Notes under the pieces: generated by a model
What the model saw: the letters and a program-made list of their open reading frames with translations, nothing else
The model's database searches: none
What the model was told of the DNA's origin: nothing
Made by a program: the position numbers and the translations under genes
Source: a virus
IMG/VR virus record: IMGVR_UViG_3300031842_000026
Location: 1-31,949 of that record
Length of the DNA stretch: 31,949 nt
Direction: 5' to 3' (one strand)
Shown here: piece after piece, positions 23,854 through 30,196 of the stretch
Position numbering within the stretch: the stretch's first letter is position 1
Layout: every line of letters starts with the position of its first letter

Positions 23854-24269
23854 CAGGTCACCGCAATATCGAGGTCGCCGGCATGGATGATGCACTCGTC
23901 GGTGGGGTTGAGTGTCTTCGGTGCGGTGAGGGCGCCCTGAAAAATCATCTCGCCAGCGAGCGGGTCAGTCCAGATCGCAAAGTGCGTCACGGTGATAGGG
24001 TCTGCGCCGTTGTGTGGCGCGTAGAGCAGCTCTTTGGCGTTCTCGCTCGCCTTGCCCGCGGCAGCCGAAAAGCCTGATGCGACGGCCCCGCCCAGCGTCG
24101 CATCGAGGCGGGTGTACGCGGGCCATGCCGCCGTGGTCACTTCCGACGCGCCACCGTTACCCGGATCAGCGGTGTGAAGCGAGACGTATAGCCGCGCAGG
24201 CGCCACCGCAGCAACTCCGCGCAGGAAATGGTTCAGAATGGCATTTGCGGCATAGGTGCTTGCTGGCAT
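23853..24269 (-). CDS. Phage tail-fibre-like beta protein
   Basis: The product has 138 residues. The segments LYVSLHTADPGNGGASEV, AYTRLDATLGG, ITVTHFAIWTDPLAGEMIF and QGALTAPKTLNPTDECIIHA follow a pattern common in a family of small phage proteins usually labelled tail fibre: a Leu-Tyr-x-Ser-Leu-His-Thr strand, an x-V-T-H-F-x-I-W strand and a GAL strand before a basic hairpin. It is soluble and without signal. It is joined by one-base stop/start overlaps to both neighbours, which suggests fixed stoichiometry with the adaptor-like and repeat proteins. Likely structural; exact site unknown. Confidence 0.7.
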   Translation of the reverse strand: MPASTYAANAILNHFLRGVAAVAPARLYVSLHTADPGNGGASEVTTAAWPAYTRLDATLGGAVASGFSAAAGKASENAKELLYAPHNGADPITVTHFAIWTDPLAGEMIFQGALTAPKTLNPTDECIIHAGDLDIAVT

Positions 24270-24895
24270 CAGTAAAAGCTCGCTTTCGTTCTCGGGCGCG
24301 TGCCCTGCTGGCCCTTGGCAACGATCATGGGCAGGCGGTCGAGGAACTGGCTGAATTCGGTGAGGAGGGCTGTTGCCATGGCAGGGTTCGGGCCGCCGTC
24401 ATCGTTCGGTAGCATCAAGGCTAACCCGGCCGCGCCTTTGCCGATTTCCGTCGCATACTTGTCCAGCATGAAATCAGGGAGCGTCATTGCCCGAATGGAT
24501 GGTTTCAGGACGAGGCGGACAGACAGCGTGCCGGTGGCGCGCGGCGAGACCATGATTTTGCCTGGCGTGATTTGCGTGACGAACCGCGCCGGCGCTTCGT
24601 TCTCGTTGTCGTTGTCCCAGCCCGGATAATTGGTGTCGAGCCACGCCGCTGACTGCGGGGTGAGGGGGACACCATTGAGAGCGGCGGCCTGTATTTTCTT
24701 CACCTCGGCATCGCCGAAGGTGCTCAGGCACTCGCCGTCGAGATCGGTGATGACGATCGTGTCTTTCTCGCGCCAAATATCCGCTTTCTCGCAAACCTCG
24801 CGTGCAGCCTCGCGGATGCAGCGGTACGCGGTCAGATCGGCGCAGTTCGGCGCGTAGGGCAGGACGTGAGGCAGCATGTCGTCGATGTCGCGCAT
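24269..24895 (-). CDS. Probable tail tube or adaptor-type phage protein
   Basis: The product has 208 residues. A helical N-terminus (DIDDMLPHVLPYAPNCADLT, then CIREAAREVCEKADIW) and a beta-rich middle (ITPGKIMVSPRATGTLSVRL) lead to a helical end (LPDFMLDKYATEIGKGAAG). The combination REAAREVCE with a following strand pair is typical of podoviral proteins that sit between portal and tail. ATG 24895 shares a base with the stop of the adaptor-like gene; a GTG one codon earlier is also open. No exact family is recognised. Position and features make a head-tail joining or tail-tube role the best reading. Confidence 0.65.
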   Translation of the reverse strand: MRDIDDMLPHVLPYAPNCADLTAYRCIREAAREVCEKADIWREKDTIVITDLDGECLSTFGDAEVKKIQAAALNGVPLTPQSAAWLDTNYPGWDNDNENEAPARFVTQITPGKIMVSPRATGTLSVRLVLKPSIRAMTLPDFMLDKYATEIGKGAAGLALMLPNDDGGPNPAMATALLTEFSQFLDRLPMIVAKGQQGTRPRTKASFY

Positions 24896-25596
24896 CACCG
24901 CCTCCTGTTCGGATTGGACGCGGCCTCGCCCTGCACCTTGATGCCAAGGGCGGTGGCAAAGGTCTGGTAATAGGTCATCGCTTTGGTGGGGTCGCCGGCG
25001 ATGTCATCCTTGGAAAAGGCCTTGAACAGCACATAGTCGATCAGCGGCACGGTGTAGGGTTCGGGAATGCCGATCTCCACGTCCCATGCCTCGAGCTTTT
25101 CGACGTCCTTGTTCGGGGTCGGCGTGACCTTGGCAGGCAGATAGGAAATCGCGATCTCGACGACGCCGTACCCATCATTGCCGGGATAGCAATTGAATTC
25201 CAGCGGCACGTTCTCGTCGAAAACGACCTGGCGCACTTCCTTGCTGAAAGGGACGTAGGCCGGATTGTGCCAGTTTGGCTCGTGCGAATCGAGCATGGCG
25301 CGCGCAGCGGTGCGGATCGCCCTACCGCCGAGGTTCTTCACCGTGTCGATGATGTTCCGGTTCACGCCAAGGAGCTGGAGCGGGGTGACGCTGTCGAGCG
25401 TTTCGGGGATCTTCTGGTACGTGCCTTGCTCGAGGGGGAGCTGAGCCGTTTTCGCCGATGCCGATGGCTTGGCGAGGATGATGGCCTTGACCGCATCATT
25501 GATGCAGTCGGCAAGCTCGGAAAGCGGCCAACGAATGTTGTCTTCGTCCAACAGCAGGACGCTGGCGCGCTTCATCACTTCACTTGCCTTCGGCAT
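24895..25596 (-). CDS. Phage adaptor-like protein (DUF6682-like)
   Basis: The product has 233 residues. The beginning (ASEVMKRASVLLLDEDNIRW, PLSELADCINDAVKAIIL) fits the phage adaptor pattern in which a first helix and a Leu-Leu-Asp-Glu/Asp-x-x-x-x-Arg-Trp motif precede an I-N-D-A helix. A beta-rich centre (VPLEFNCYPGNDGYGVVEIA) and a helical end (YYQTFATALGIKV) complete it. Such proteins make the ring beneath the portal. The start lies three bases behind the acidic gene's stop. The family match comes from memory of the motif. Confidence 0.7.
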   Translation of the reverse strand: MPKASEVMKRASVLLLDEDNIRWPLSELADCINDAVKAIILAKPSASAKTAQLPLEQGTYQKIPETLDSVTPLQLLGVNRNIIDTVKNLGGRAIRTAARAMLDSHEPNWHNPAYVPFSKEVRQVVFDENVPLEFNCYPGNDGYGVVEIAISYLPAKVTPTPNKDVEKLEAWDVEIGIPEPYTVPLIDYVLFKAFSKDDIAGDPTKAMTYYQTFATALGIKVQGEAASNPNRRR

Positions 25597-25599
25597 GGC

Positions 25600-26070
25600 T
25601 TACTTGCTCTTGCTGGTTGCCTTTTTGGCGGGAGCGGCTACGGGTGCCTGCTCGGGCTGCTGGTTCGTTTCAGCATTTCCTTGAGCAGCATCTGCCGCAC
25701 CGGATGCGCTTTCTTCGCCGGTGGGCTGCTCGCCGCCGGTCTGTTCACTGACATTGACGGCAGTGGTTTCGTCTCCAGTGTTGGAACCGTCATCATCGTC
25801 TGCGTCGTCGCCAGTGCCTTCACCGGAGCCAGTGCCTTCACTTTCGCCGCTGCCGCCCTGTGCGGACAGAAATGCGGGGATTTCGTCGTCGGGCGGAGGC
25901 GGATCGAGAGGCACTTCGCGGTAATGCTGAACGTTGAGGAAGAGCGAGCGATGCAGAACGCTGTTCACCTCGTTGACGAAACGGCCATGGGCGTCTCGGT
26001 CGAAGCTATAGGTGATGCCACCGATCGTCTGTTCCGTCGCACCCAGCGTGCATTCAATGACAGTCTTCAT
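25600..26070 (-). CDS. Acidic phage protein with disordered tail
   Basis: The product has 156 residues. Residues 1-65 form a small folded region (VIECTLGATEQTIGGITYSF, RFVNEVNSVLHRSLFLNV). The rest is a low-complexity acidic stretch (GTGDDADDDDGSNTGDE) rich in Gly, Ser, Glu, Gln and Ala, closing with a basic PAKKATSKSK. AAGGAG precedes the ATG. Between the cement-like and adaptor-like genes such proteins are usually minor structural or assembly proteins; the acidic part could act as a DNA mimic or scaffold-like spacer. No family is recognised. It starts behind a strong terminator, so its expression depends on read-through or an undetected promoter. Confidence 0.6.
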   Translation of the reverse strand: MKTVIECTLGATEQTIGGITYSFDRDAHGRFVNEVNSVLHRSLFLNVQHYREVPLDPPPPDDEIPAFLSAQGGSGESEGTGSGEGTGDDADDDDGSNTGDETTAVNVSEQTGGEQPTGEESASGAADAAQGNAETNQQPEQAPVAAPAKKATSKSK

Positions 26071-26082
26071 AATCCACTCCTT

Positions 26083-26110
26083 GAAAGAAAAAGGGGCTTG
26101 GCAGCCCCTT
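26083..26110 (-). terminator. Intrinsic terminator after the cement-like gene
   Basis: On the minus strand AAGGGGCT-gcca-AGCCCCTT (26110-26091) forms an 8 bp stem followed by a T-rich run (TTTTTCTTTC). It lies just after the stop at 26133 and before the acidic gene, so it should lower expression of the genes behind it. Confidence 0.85.
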
Positions 26111-26132
26111 GTCGTAGCCAGCCTTGAGGGGC

Positions 26133-26594
26133 CTACTCGCTGGTGAGGAAGACGGTGAGACCGATCACGCCGGCTTGGAAGGTTGCTGCCGCCGTGGTGA
26201 ATTTCACGCCGATGCCGCGATCGATGCTCGACTGCGTTGTGCGGTACGCAGTCTTGAGCGTCGGACGCGCGACACCGCCTGCCTGAGCCAGATTGGAGCC
26301 GGAGAAGAATTCAGCGCCGCAGGTGCGGGCGTTGTCTTCAAGGCCAAATGCCGCGCTCATGATGCCGACGTCGAAAAGAACGGCGGGAGCGCCGTTGCTG
26401 TCGAGGTCATCCATGTCGAGGATAATTTCCGCAACGCGGCAGTTGGACGGGATGCAGGCCAGCTCAAGGATATCGCCAACGGCAGGTACGCTGGTGAGCT
26501 GGTGGGAGAAGCGGATGGCAACAGCTTCGCCAGCCGTGGACGGATAGGAAAGGGGTTCGGTCCCTTTGGCATATTTGCTCAGAATGAGCGTCAT
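26133..26594 (-). CDS. Probable capsid decoration (cement) protein
   Basis: The product has 153 residues. It is beta-rich and Gly/Ala-rich (SHQLTSVPAVGDILELACIP, VAEIILDMDDLDSNGAPAVL, FDVGIMSAAFGLEDN, TFQAGVIGLTVFLTSE), with no charged helices, signal or membrane segment. This size and composition, directly after the major capsid gene and flanked by its own terminators, is the hallmark of a capsid-stabilising or head-decoration protein in phages with N4-gp56-type heads. AAAGGA lies upstream of the ATG. Its separation by terminators on both sides suggests a high, independently set level. The family name cannot be given with certainty. Confidence 0.7.
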   Translation of the reverse strand: MTLILSKYAKGTEPLSYPSTAGEAVAIRFSHQLTSVPAVGDILELACIPSNCRVAEIILDMDDLDSNGAPAVLFDVGIMSAAFGLEDNARTCGAEFFSGSNLAQAGGVARPTLKTAYRTTQSSIDRGIGVKFTTAAATFQAGVIGLTVFLTSE

Positions 26595-26635
26595 GAGCGT
26601 GTTCCTTTGGAGTTCTGGTCGCGATGGCGAAGCTG

Positions 26636-26660
26636 GAAAAGCCCGGGGCGAGCCCCGGGC
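26636..26660 (-). terminator. Intrinsic terminator after the major capsid gene
   Basis: On the minus strand GCCCGGGGC-tc-GCCCCGGGC (26660-26641) is followed by TTTTCC. It lies 6 nt behind the capsid stop codon. The very GC-rich stem should stop or slow polymerase between the capsid and cement genes. Confidence 0.8.
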
Positions 26661-26666
26661 AGGTCA

Positions 26667-27764
26667 TCAGGCGTTGGGGTCTTTCGATGCGGTGTCGATC
26701 GAAATCACGCCGTAGTCGCGGTTGTTGAAGCGCGTCTTCTTGACGCCAGCGATCACACCGGAAGCAACCACAGGCTCGTTGCCATGGTCCTTGGTCTCTT
26801 CGGTCCAAGTGTAGCGGAAGCCGCCAGCCGAACCGAAGGCGATCACGCCGCCCTGACGTCCCAAGAACAGGGCGCGGCCTGCAGCGACGTTACCGCCGGC
26901 GCCATAGTCGCCGAAGCGGATTGCCCATTCGTGGCTGTGAAGGACCGTGTTGCCAATCATGCCGAGACCGCCCTTGAAGATCGGGCTTGCCCGTCCTTCG
27001 GCTGCTGCTGCGGCCTTCTGGATTTCCAGCCAGCCGCCCTGATCCTTGTTGCGCAGGTCGAATTCCTGGAACGGGTTCATGACGCAAACGTAGTGCGCTT
27101 CGCCGTTGATCATGATCGGCATCATGTTGGCGTTCTTGGGGTCCTTGGCCGACATCATGCGGGCCTTGGTCTGAGCGCGCTCGATCACGCCGCGGGACAT
27201 GATATCCGCAGAGTCGAGGTCTGCTTTTCCGGTAGCATCGCCGCCGTAGAGGATGTGATCCGCGTCGGGAGCTTCGATCGGGTTCTCGGCGTGACCCGCC
27301 CAGGCCGTCGTCTCGATGAAGTCTTCATTGATGCCGCGTGCGCCGGACATGTAGATGAAAATCATCTGGTCGTTGAATTTCGACCAATAGTCGGAGAGAC
27401 GGTTTTTGCCGATTTGGCGCATGTTGTGAGCGGTGCGCTTGCGGCTCATCTTGCCACCGGCAGAGACGCCGTGACGCATCTGATCAATCTTGATCTGGTC
27501 AGACGCAAAGCGAAGGTTTTCTTCTTTGCCTTCGAGGCGGTTATCACCGTAGGTGGGCCGATTGCGAAGCTGCACCGACAAATCGAAGCTGATCTGGTCG
27601 CCTGCTTCCGACTCGAGGTCGGTAAGACGCTGAATCGCGTATTCATCGGACGTGCCGATAAACTTACGGTCCCAATAGCTTTTCTTGGTGATGTCGATGA
27701 AGAGCGCGCCAGACCACTTTTTCTGCGCTTTCGGATCGCCAAAGGCAACCACAGTCTTGGTCAT
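26667..27764 (-). CDS. N4-gp56 family major capsid protein
   Basis: The product has 365 residues. Visible family features are the N-terminal WSGALFIDITKKSYWDRKFI, then SEAGDQISFDLSVQLRNRP, YGDNRLEGKEENLRFASDQI, MRHGVSAGGKMSRKRTAHNM and IGKNRLSDYWSKFNDQM: the order of an HK97-fold N4-gp56-type shell protein. It builds the icosahedral head. ATG 27764 has GGAG at 9 nt; the longer frame from 27797 would start inside the late motif at 27794-27805. It is first in the long minus-strand structural unit, preceded by that motif and followed by a GC-rich terminator. The expected portal and scaffold genes upstream are missing here; lysis genes on the other strand stand in their place. Confidence 0.9.
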   Translation of the reverse strand: MTKTVVAFGDPKAQKKWSGALFIDITKKSYWDRKFIGTSDEYAIQRLTDLESEAGDQISFDLSVQLRNRPTYGDNRLEGKEENLRFASDQIKIDQMRHGVSAGGKMSRKRTAHNMRQIGKNRLSDYWSKFNDQMIFIYMSGARGINEDFIETTAWAGHAENPIEAPDADHILYGGDATGKADLDSADIMSRGVIERAQTKARMMSAKDPKNANMMPIMINGEAHYVCVMNPFQEFDLRNKDQGGWLEIQKAAAAAEGRASPIFKGGLGMIGNTVLHSHEWAIRFGDYGAGGNVAAGRALFLGRQGGVIAFGSAGGFRYTWTEETKDHGNEPVVASGVIAGVKKTRFNNRDYGVISIDTASKDPNA

Positions 27765-27793
27765 GAGTGATGTCTCCGGTTCAGGATCAAACA

Positions 27794-27805
27794 GCACTCA
27801 TGCGC
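27794..27805 (-). promoter_or_regulatory. Late-gene motif copy C, major capsid unit
   Basis: GCGCATGAGTGC on the minus strand, ending 29 nt before the capsid ATG. TATTTA lies a few bases upstream. It stands back-to-back with copy D in the 148 bp gap between the capsid and endolysin genes, so the gap looks like a divergent late control region. Confidence 0.72.
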
Positions 27806-27876
27806 ATCTGCTCTCTAAATACTGGATTTGGCGGATTGTTGCAACAACTGGCGCATGATATTGAAACACATCGCTA

Positions 27877-27888
27877 GCGCATGAGTGC
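27877..27888 (+). promoter_or_regulatory. Late-gene motif copy D, lysis unit
   Basis: GCGCATGAGTGC ends 24 nt before the endolysin ATG. It matches copy A over 16 bases and copy B in the upstream AACACAT at identical spacing. A shorter relative, GCGCATGA, is at 27851-27858. Confidence 0.72.
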
Positions 27889-27912
27889 GGCCCATGATTT
27901 TGGAGCGCACCC

Positions 27913-28665
27913 ATGACTGACAGATTCGAGATTTGCCAAGCCGTGACCGGCAAATGGGAGGGCGGATGGAGCGACCATCCAGCCGATCCCGGCGGCAAGA
28001 CGATGTACGGCATCACCGAAGTCCGCTGGCACGAATATCAAGACAAGATGGGCCTGAAACGGACGCCGGTGCGCAACATCACCATGGCGCAGGCGCTCAA
28101 GTTCTATCGTAGCGAGTTCTGGCTCGCCTGCGGTGCCGATAAGCTGTTCCCCGGCGTTGATCTGGCTGTCTACGATGCTTCGGTCAATTCCGGCGTTTCC
28201 CGCGGCCGCAAGTGGCTGCTCGCTTCCGCCGGCAGCAATGACCACAGCGAGACAGTGAAGAAAATCTGCCGTGCGCGCCTGTCCTTCATGCAGTCGCTCA
28301 AGATCTGGAAAACCTTCGGCAAGGGCTGGGGGCGTCGTGTCGCTGACATCGAGGCGCGGGGCGTCGCCATGGCGCTTGAAGCTATGGGGCTTTCGGCAGC
28401 CCAGGTTCGTGAGAAAGCGCAGTATGAAGCTGTGACGTCAGCGAAGCAGGCCAATACGGCGAAAAAGGCGGCTACCACCACCGCGACCGCCACATCTGCG
28501 CCAGCAGCTGCGCCAGTCGTCGAGCCGTCCACCGTGGCAGACGCAACAACAGTTTGGCTCCTCGTTGCGATCGTGGCCGCCGGTGCCGTCGCAACCATAA
28601 TCTTCATCGCCAAGAAGCGCGCCGCCGATGCCCGCGTAGAAGCCTACAATGAGGTGTCTGCATGA
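27913..28665 (+). CDS. GH108 endolysin with C-terminal membrane anchor
   Basis: The product has 250 residues. Residues 5-100 carry the glycoside hydrolase 108 (secretion-activator-like) signature: KWEGGWSDHPADPGGKTMYG, with E16 as predicted catalytic acid in the EGG motif. Residues about 80-165 fit the peptidoglycan-binding part (DASVNSGVSRGRKWL). It should cut muramyl links in the cell wall. After an Ala/Thr-rich linker, a transmembrane helix lies at about 214-233 (VWLLVAIVAAGAVATIIFIA) with basic KKR after it. TGGAG precedes the ATG. It heads the lysis cassette and overlaps the holin gene by ATGA. The C-terminal anchor is uncommon in this family. Confidence 0.87.
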   Translation: MTDRFEICQAVTGKWEGGWSDHPADPGGKTMYGITEVRWHEYQDKMGLKRTPVRNITMAQALKFYRSEFWLACGADKLFPGVDLAVYDASVNSGVSRGRKWLLASAGSNDHSETVKKICRARLSFMQSLKIWKTFGKGWGRRVADIEARGVAMALEAMGLSAAQVREKAQYEAVTSAKQANTAKKAATTTATATSAPAAAPVVEPSTVADATTVWLLVAIVAAGAVATIIFIAKKRAADARVEAYNEVSA

Positions 28666-29186
28666 GTGCACTTGCATCTATCCTGATCGGGGCTGCGCTG
28701 CGCGTCGGCGCTTCCACCGTCAAAACTATCCTCGAGCAGCAGGTGGGTGGCGTCGCCGGTGAGATCGGCGGCACTGTCATTGATGCGATAGCGAAGCAAG
28801 CCGGCGTCACGGTCGATGAACTGCCGACGGTGCCACAATCCACGCTGGACGAGGCGGTAAGCCAGATCGAACCCATCGCGCCGGCGCTGATCCTTGCCGA
28901 AGTCGAGCAGCAGAAAGAGGCGAACCGCCTCATGCTGGCCGAGATGAACAAGGATACGTCTTTCGGCTGGCTGTGGCGGCCAGCAGGCATGTGGCTCATG
29001 CTGGTCTGCATCGCGTGGTTCGTGATCGTCCGGCCGCTGCTCAACGCGCTGCTGTGGGCAACCGGTACCGGCATCCAGATCGAGGTCGGTCTTGACCTCG
29101 CCACCTTCCTTGGAATTTTCACGATCTATACCGGCCTGTACATGGGCGGAAACACGGTCATTCGCGCTGTGAAGAAAGAAGGCTGA
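28662..29186 (+). CDS. Holin of the GTA/3TM type
   Basis: The product has 174 residues. A helical start (LASILIGAALRVGASTVKTI) is followed by an amphipathic middle and transmembrane helices at about 108-124 (AGMWLMLVCIAWFVIV) and 147-164 (ATFLGIFTIYTGLYMG), with WLWRPAG just before the first. This is the pattern of the 3TM holin family found in gene-transfer agents and alphaproteobacterial phages. It should open the inner membrane so the endolysin can work. ATG overlaps the endolysin stop (ATGA), and the stop shares a base with the next start. Confidence 0.82.
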   Translation: MSALASILIGAALRVGASTVKTILEQQVGGVAGEIGGTVIDAIAKQAGVTVDELPTVPQSTLDEAVSQIEPIAPALILAEVEQQKEANRLMLAEMNKDTSFGWLWRPAGMWLMLVCIAWFVIVRPLLNALLWATGTGIQIEVGLDLATFLGIFTIYTGLYMGGNTVIRAVKKEG

Positions 29187-29518
29187 TGTCTTTTTGGGAC
29201 TGGTGGGGTTCGGCAGAAGGTAAGATCGCGCTTGCGGGCATTGCTGGCTCGGCCGTGTCCGTCGCGATGGAATGGACCGGCTGGGCTCCCAGCGCTCGAA
29301 AGTTCTTGGTCGGTGCCGCTGCCGCCTACTTTCTCAGCCCCGTCGGCATGAAGTTCTTTCACTTCATTTTTGGCGCGATGAGCATTGCGGAGGAACAGTC
29401 CGCGAGTGTTGGAGGTTTCATTACCGGTATCGGCGGTGTTATCATCGTCGAAATTATCCTGAAGGCATTTCGCCTCCGTCACGCGGAGATCGGGAGACGC
29501 CGACATGACGAGACCTAG
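29186..29518 (+). CDS. Second small membrane protein of the lysis cassette
   Basis: The product has 110 residues. Three hydrophobic segments lie at about 14-30 (IALAGIAGSAVSVAMEWTG), 38-56 (KFLVGAAAAYFLSPVGMKFF) and 73-92 (FITGIGGVIIVEIILKAF), with a basic tail (RLRHAEIGRRRHDE). The start overlaps the holin stop by one base and the 3' end overlaps the next small gene. Likely a second holin, antiholin or pinholin-like partner. No named family is recognised; the role is inferred from topology and position. Confidence 0.68.
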   Translation: MSFWDWWGSAEGKIALAGIAGSAVSVAMEWTGWAPSARKFLVGAAAAYFLSPVGMKFFHFIFGAMSIAEEQSASVGGFITGIGGVIIVEIILKAFRLRHAEIGRRRHDET

Positions 29519-29615
29519 AGTAAGGCATATTCGAGAAGCGGCGAAGCCGCAGGGCAGGGTAGTGGCCGTCGCGACGGTAATACTCGTCGTGTGGCTGATT
29601 TTCCTGCAAGCCTAG
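29505..29615 (+). CDS. 36-residue single-helix membrane peptide in the lysis cassette
   Basis: ATG 29505 has GGGAG at 8 nt and overlaps the end of the preceding gene. The 36 residues hold a basic N-terminus (MTRPRVRHIREAAKPQGR) and one membrane helix (VVAVATVILVVWLIFLQA), N-in by the positive-inside rule. It ends at TAG 29613-29615. It has no lipobox and no long periplasmic part, so it is not a usual spanin. The good ribosome site and operon overlap argue that it is translated. Possible roles are a lysis-timing peptide or small accessory of the holin. Confidence 0.5.
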   Translation: MTRPRVRHIREAAKPQGRVVAVATVILVVWLIFLQA

Positions 29616-29625
29616 TTCCCACCGC

Positions 29626-29655
29626 TTGACATAACACCCCATATGTTCCCATATT
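29626..29655 (+). promoter_or_regulatory. Promoter of the AlpA-like gene
   Basis: A consensus TTGACA at 29626-29631, an 18 nt spacer and CATATT at 29650-29655 form a plausible sigma-70 promoter. It lies 11 nt behind the last lysis gene and about 70 nt before the AlpA-like ATG. The -10 box is inside a direct repeat, which would allow repression. Confidence 0.55.
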
Positions 29656-29660
29656 GTTCC
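29640..29660. repeat. Direct repeat across the AlpA-like promoter -10 box
   Basis: CATATGTTCC (29640-29649) is followed at once by CATATTGTTCC (29650-29660), and ATAGTTCC recurs at 29666-29673. Tight repeats over a -10 box usually mark a regulator site; the AlpA-like protein itself is a candidate. Confidence 0.45.
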
Positions 29661-29677
29661 TGCGGATAGTTCCAACG

Positions 29678-29695
29678 CGGCGAGGTAGCTCGCCG
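29678..29695 (+). promoter_or_regulatory. Leader hairpin before the AlpA-like gene
   Basis: CGGCGAG-gtag-CTCGCCG forms a perfect 7 bp GC-rich stem with a four-base loop, ending 27 nt before the ATG. No U run follows, so it is not a simple terminator. It may protect or tune the short leader. Confidence 0.4.
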
Positions 29696-29722
29696 TCATG
29701 TGTGTATGTTTGGAGCCCGCTC

Positions 29723-29947
29723 ATGTCTGTCTCGCCCAATTTGATTTCTCTCGATGCCTACCTGTCGCTCAAAGAAGTAACCGATATGGTCAAGGTAGGA
29801 TCTTCAACGCTCTATCGCTGGATGGATAAGGGTGATTTCCCTCGCCCACGCCAACTGGGCGAACGTTGTGTTCGTTGGACAGTGGCCGACATCAAGGAGT
29901 GGCAGGAAAGTCGCCAAGTGGTGGGAGCGTTGAAAAAGGCGTCGTAA
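29723..29947 (+). CDS. AlpA-family winged-helix regulator or excisionase
   Basis: The product has 74 residues. The pattern YLSLKEVTDMVKVGSSTLYR, W-M-D-K-G-D-F-P-R-P and VRWTVADIKEWQESR is the AlpA fold: a MerR-like helix-turn-helix followed by a wing with F-P-x-P and a final helix with D-I-x-x-W. Members act as phage activators or excisionases near attachment sites. ATG 29723 has GGAG at 7 nt; the longer open frame upstream runs through the promoter. It is the last phage gene before host DNA, which favours a recombination-directionality role, though the integrase is not in view. Confidence 0.85.
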   Translation: MSVSPNLISLDAYLSLKEVTDMVKVGSSTLYRWMDKGDFPRPRQLGERCVRWTVADIKEWQESRQVVGALKKAS

Positions 29948-30161
29948 AAAACGGAAATTAATTTCCGGGTATAAAACCGGGTACAATTCAAATTTAAGGA
30001 ATAATTTCTGAGCCGATTTCAACGCAGTAGGGGTCTAAACGTGACAGACACCCCATCTGCCATTCAGCTCAAAAATGACCATTTAAAAAACGCGGAACGA
30101 TTACCGATCCGGGCCACGTCGTTTGGTCAGGGCTGCGTTGATATTACCCACAACGACGAAA
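29948..30161. other. Phage-host junction region without a gene
   Basis: No open frame here looks coding. It contains a perfect 14 bp palindrome GGAAATTAATTTCC (29953-29966), a direct repeat CCGGGTA at 29965-29971 and 29977-29983, and an imperfect hairpin around GGGGTCT/AGACACCCC (about 30029-30052). An attachment site should lie in this stretch if the element is a prophage, but no tRNA is present and its partner sequence would be outside the window, so no core can be named. Confidence 0.4.
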
Positions 30162-30177
30162 CCCGCCTTTCGGCGGG
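30162..30177 (-). terminator. Terminator of the host exported-protein gene
   Basis: On the minus strand CCCGCC-gaaa-GGCGGG is followed by TTTCGTCGTTG. The GAAA loop and position about 20 nt after the stop at 30197 fit an intrinsic terminator, though the T run is short. Confidence 0.65.
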
Positions 30178-30196
30178 CTCCAGATTTCACATTTGA

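Noticed and set aside
24802-27770. Two long plus-strand open frames (441 and 548 codons) opposite the capsid and adaptor genes
   Set aside because: The minus-strand proteins here have clear families and ribosome sites; the plus-strand translations are Arg/His/Gly-rich shadows.
28660-28669. Fifth GCATGAGTGC match at the holin start
   Set aside because: Only 10 bases match, and it lies over the ATG and the end of the endolysin gene, so it is explained by coding sequence.
30029-30090. Possible insertion-sequence remnant (GACAGACACCCC, AAAATGACCATTT)
   Set aside because: No transposase fragment, inverted ends or target duplication could be matched.
29948-30196. tRNA gene as integration target
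   Set aside because: No cloverleaf, T-loop motif or CCA-like end was found in the junction.
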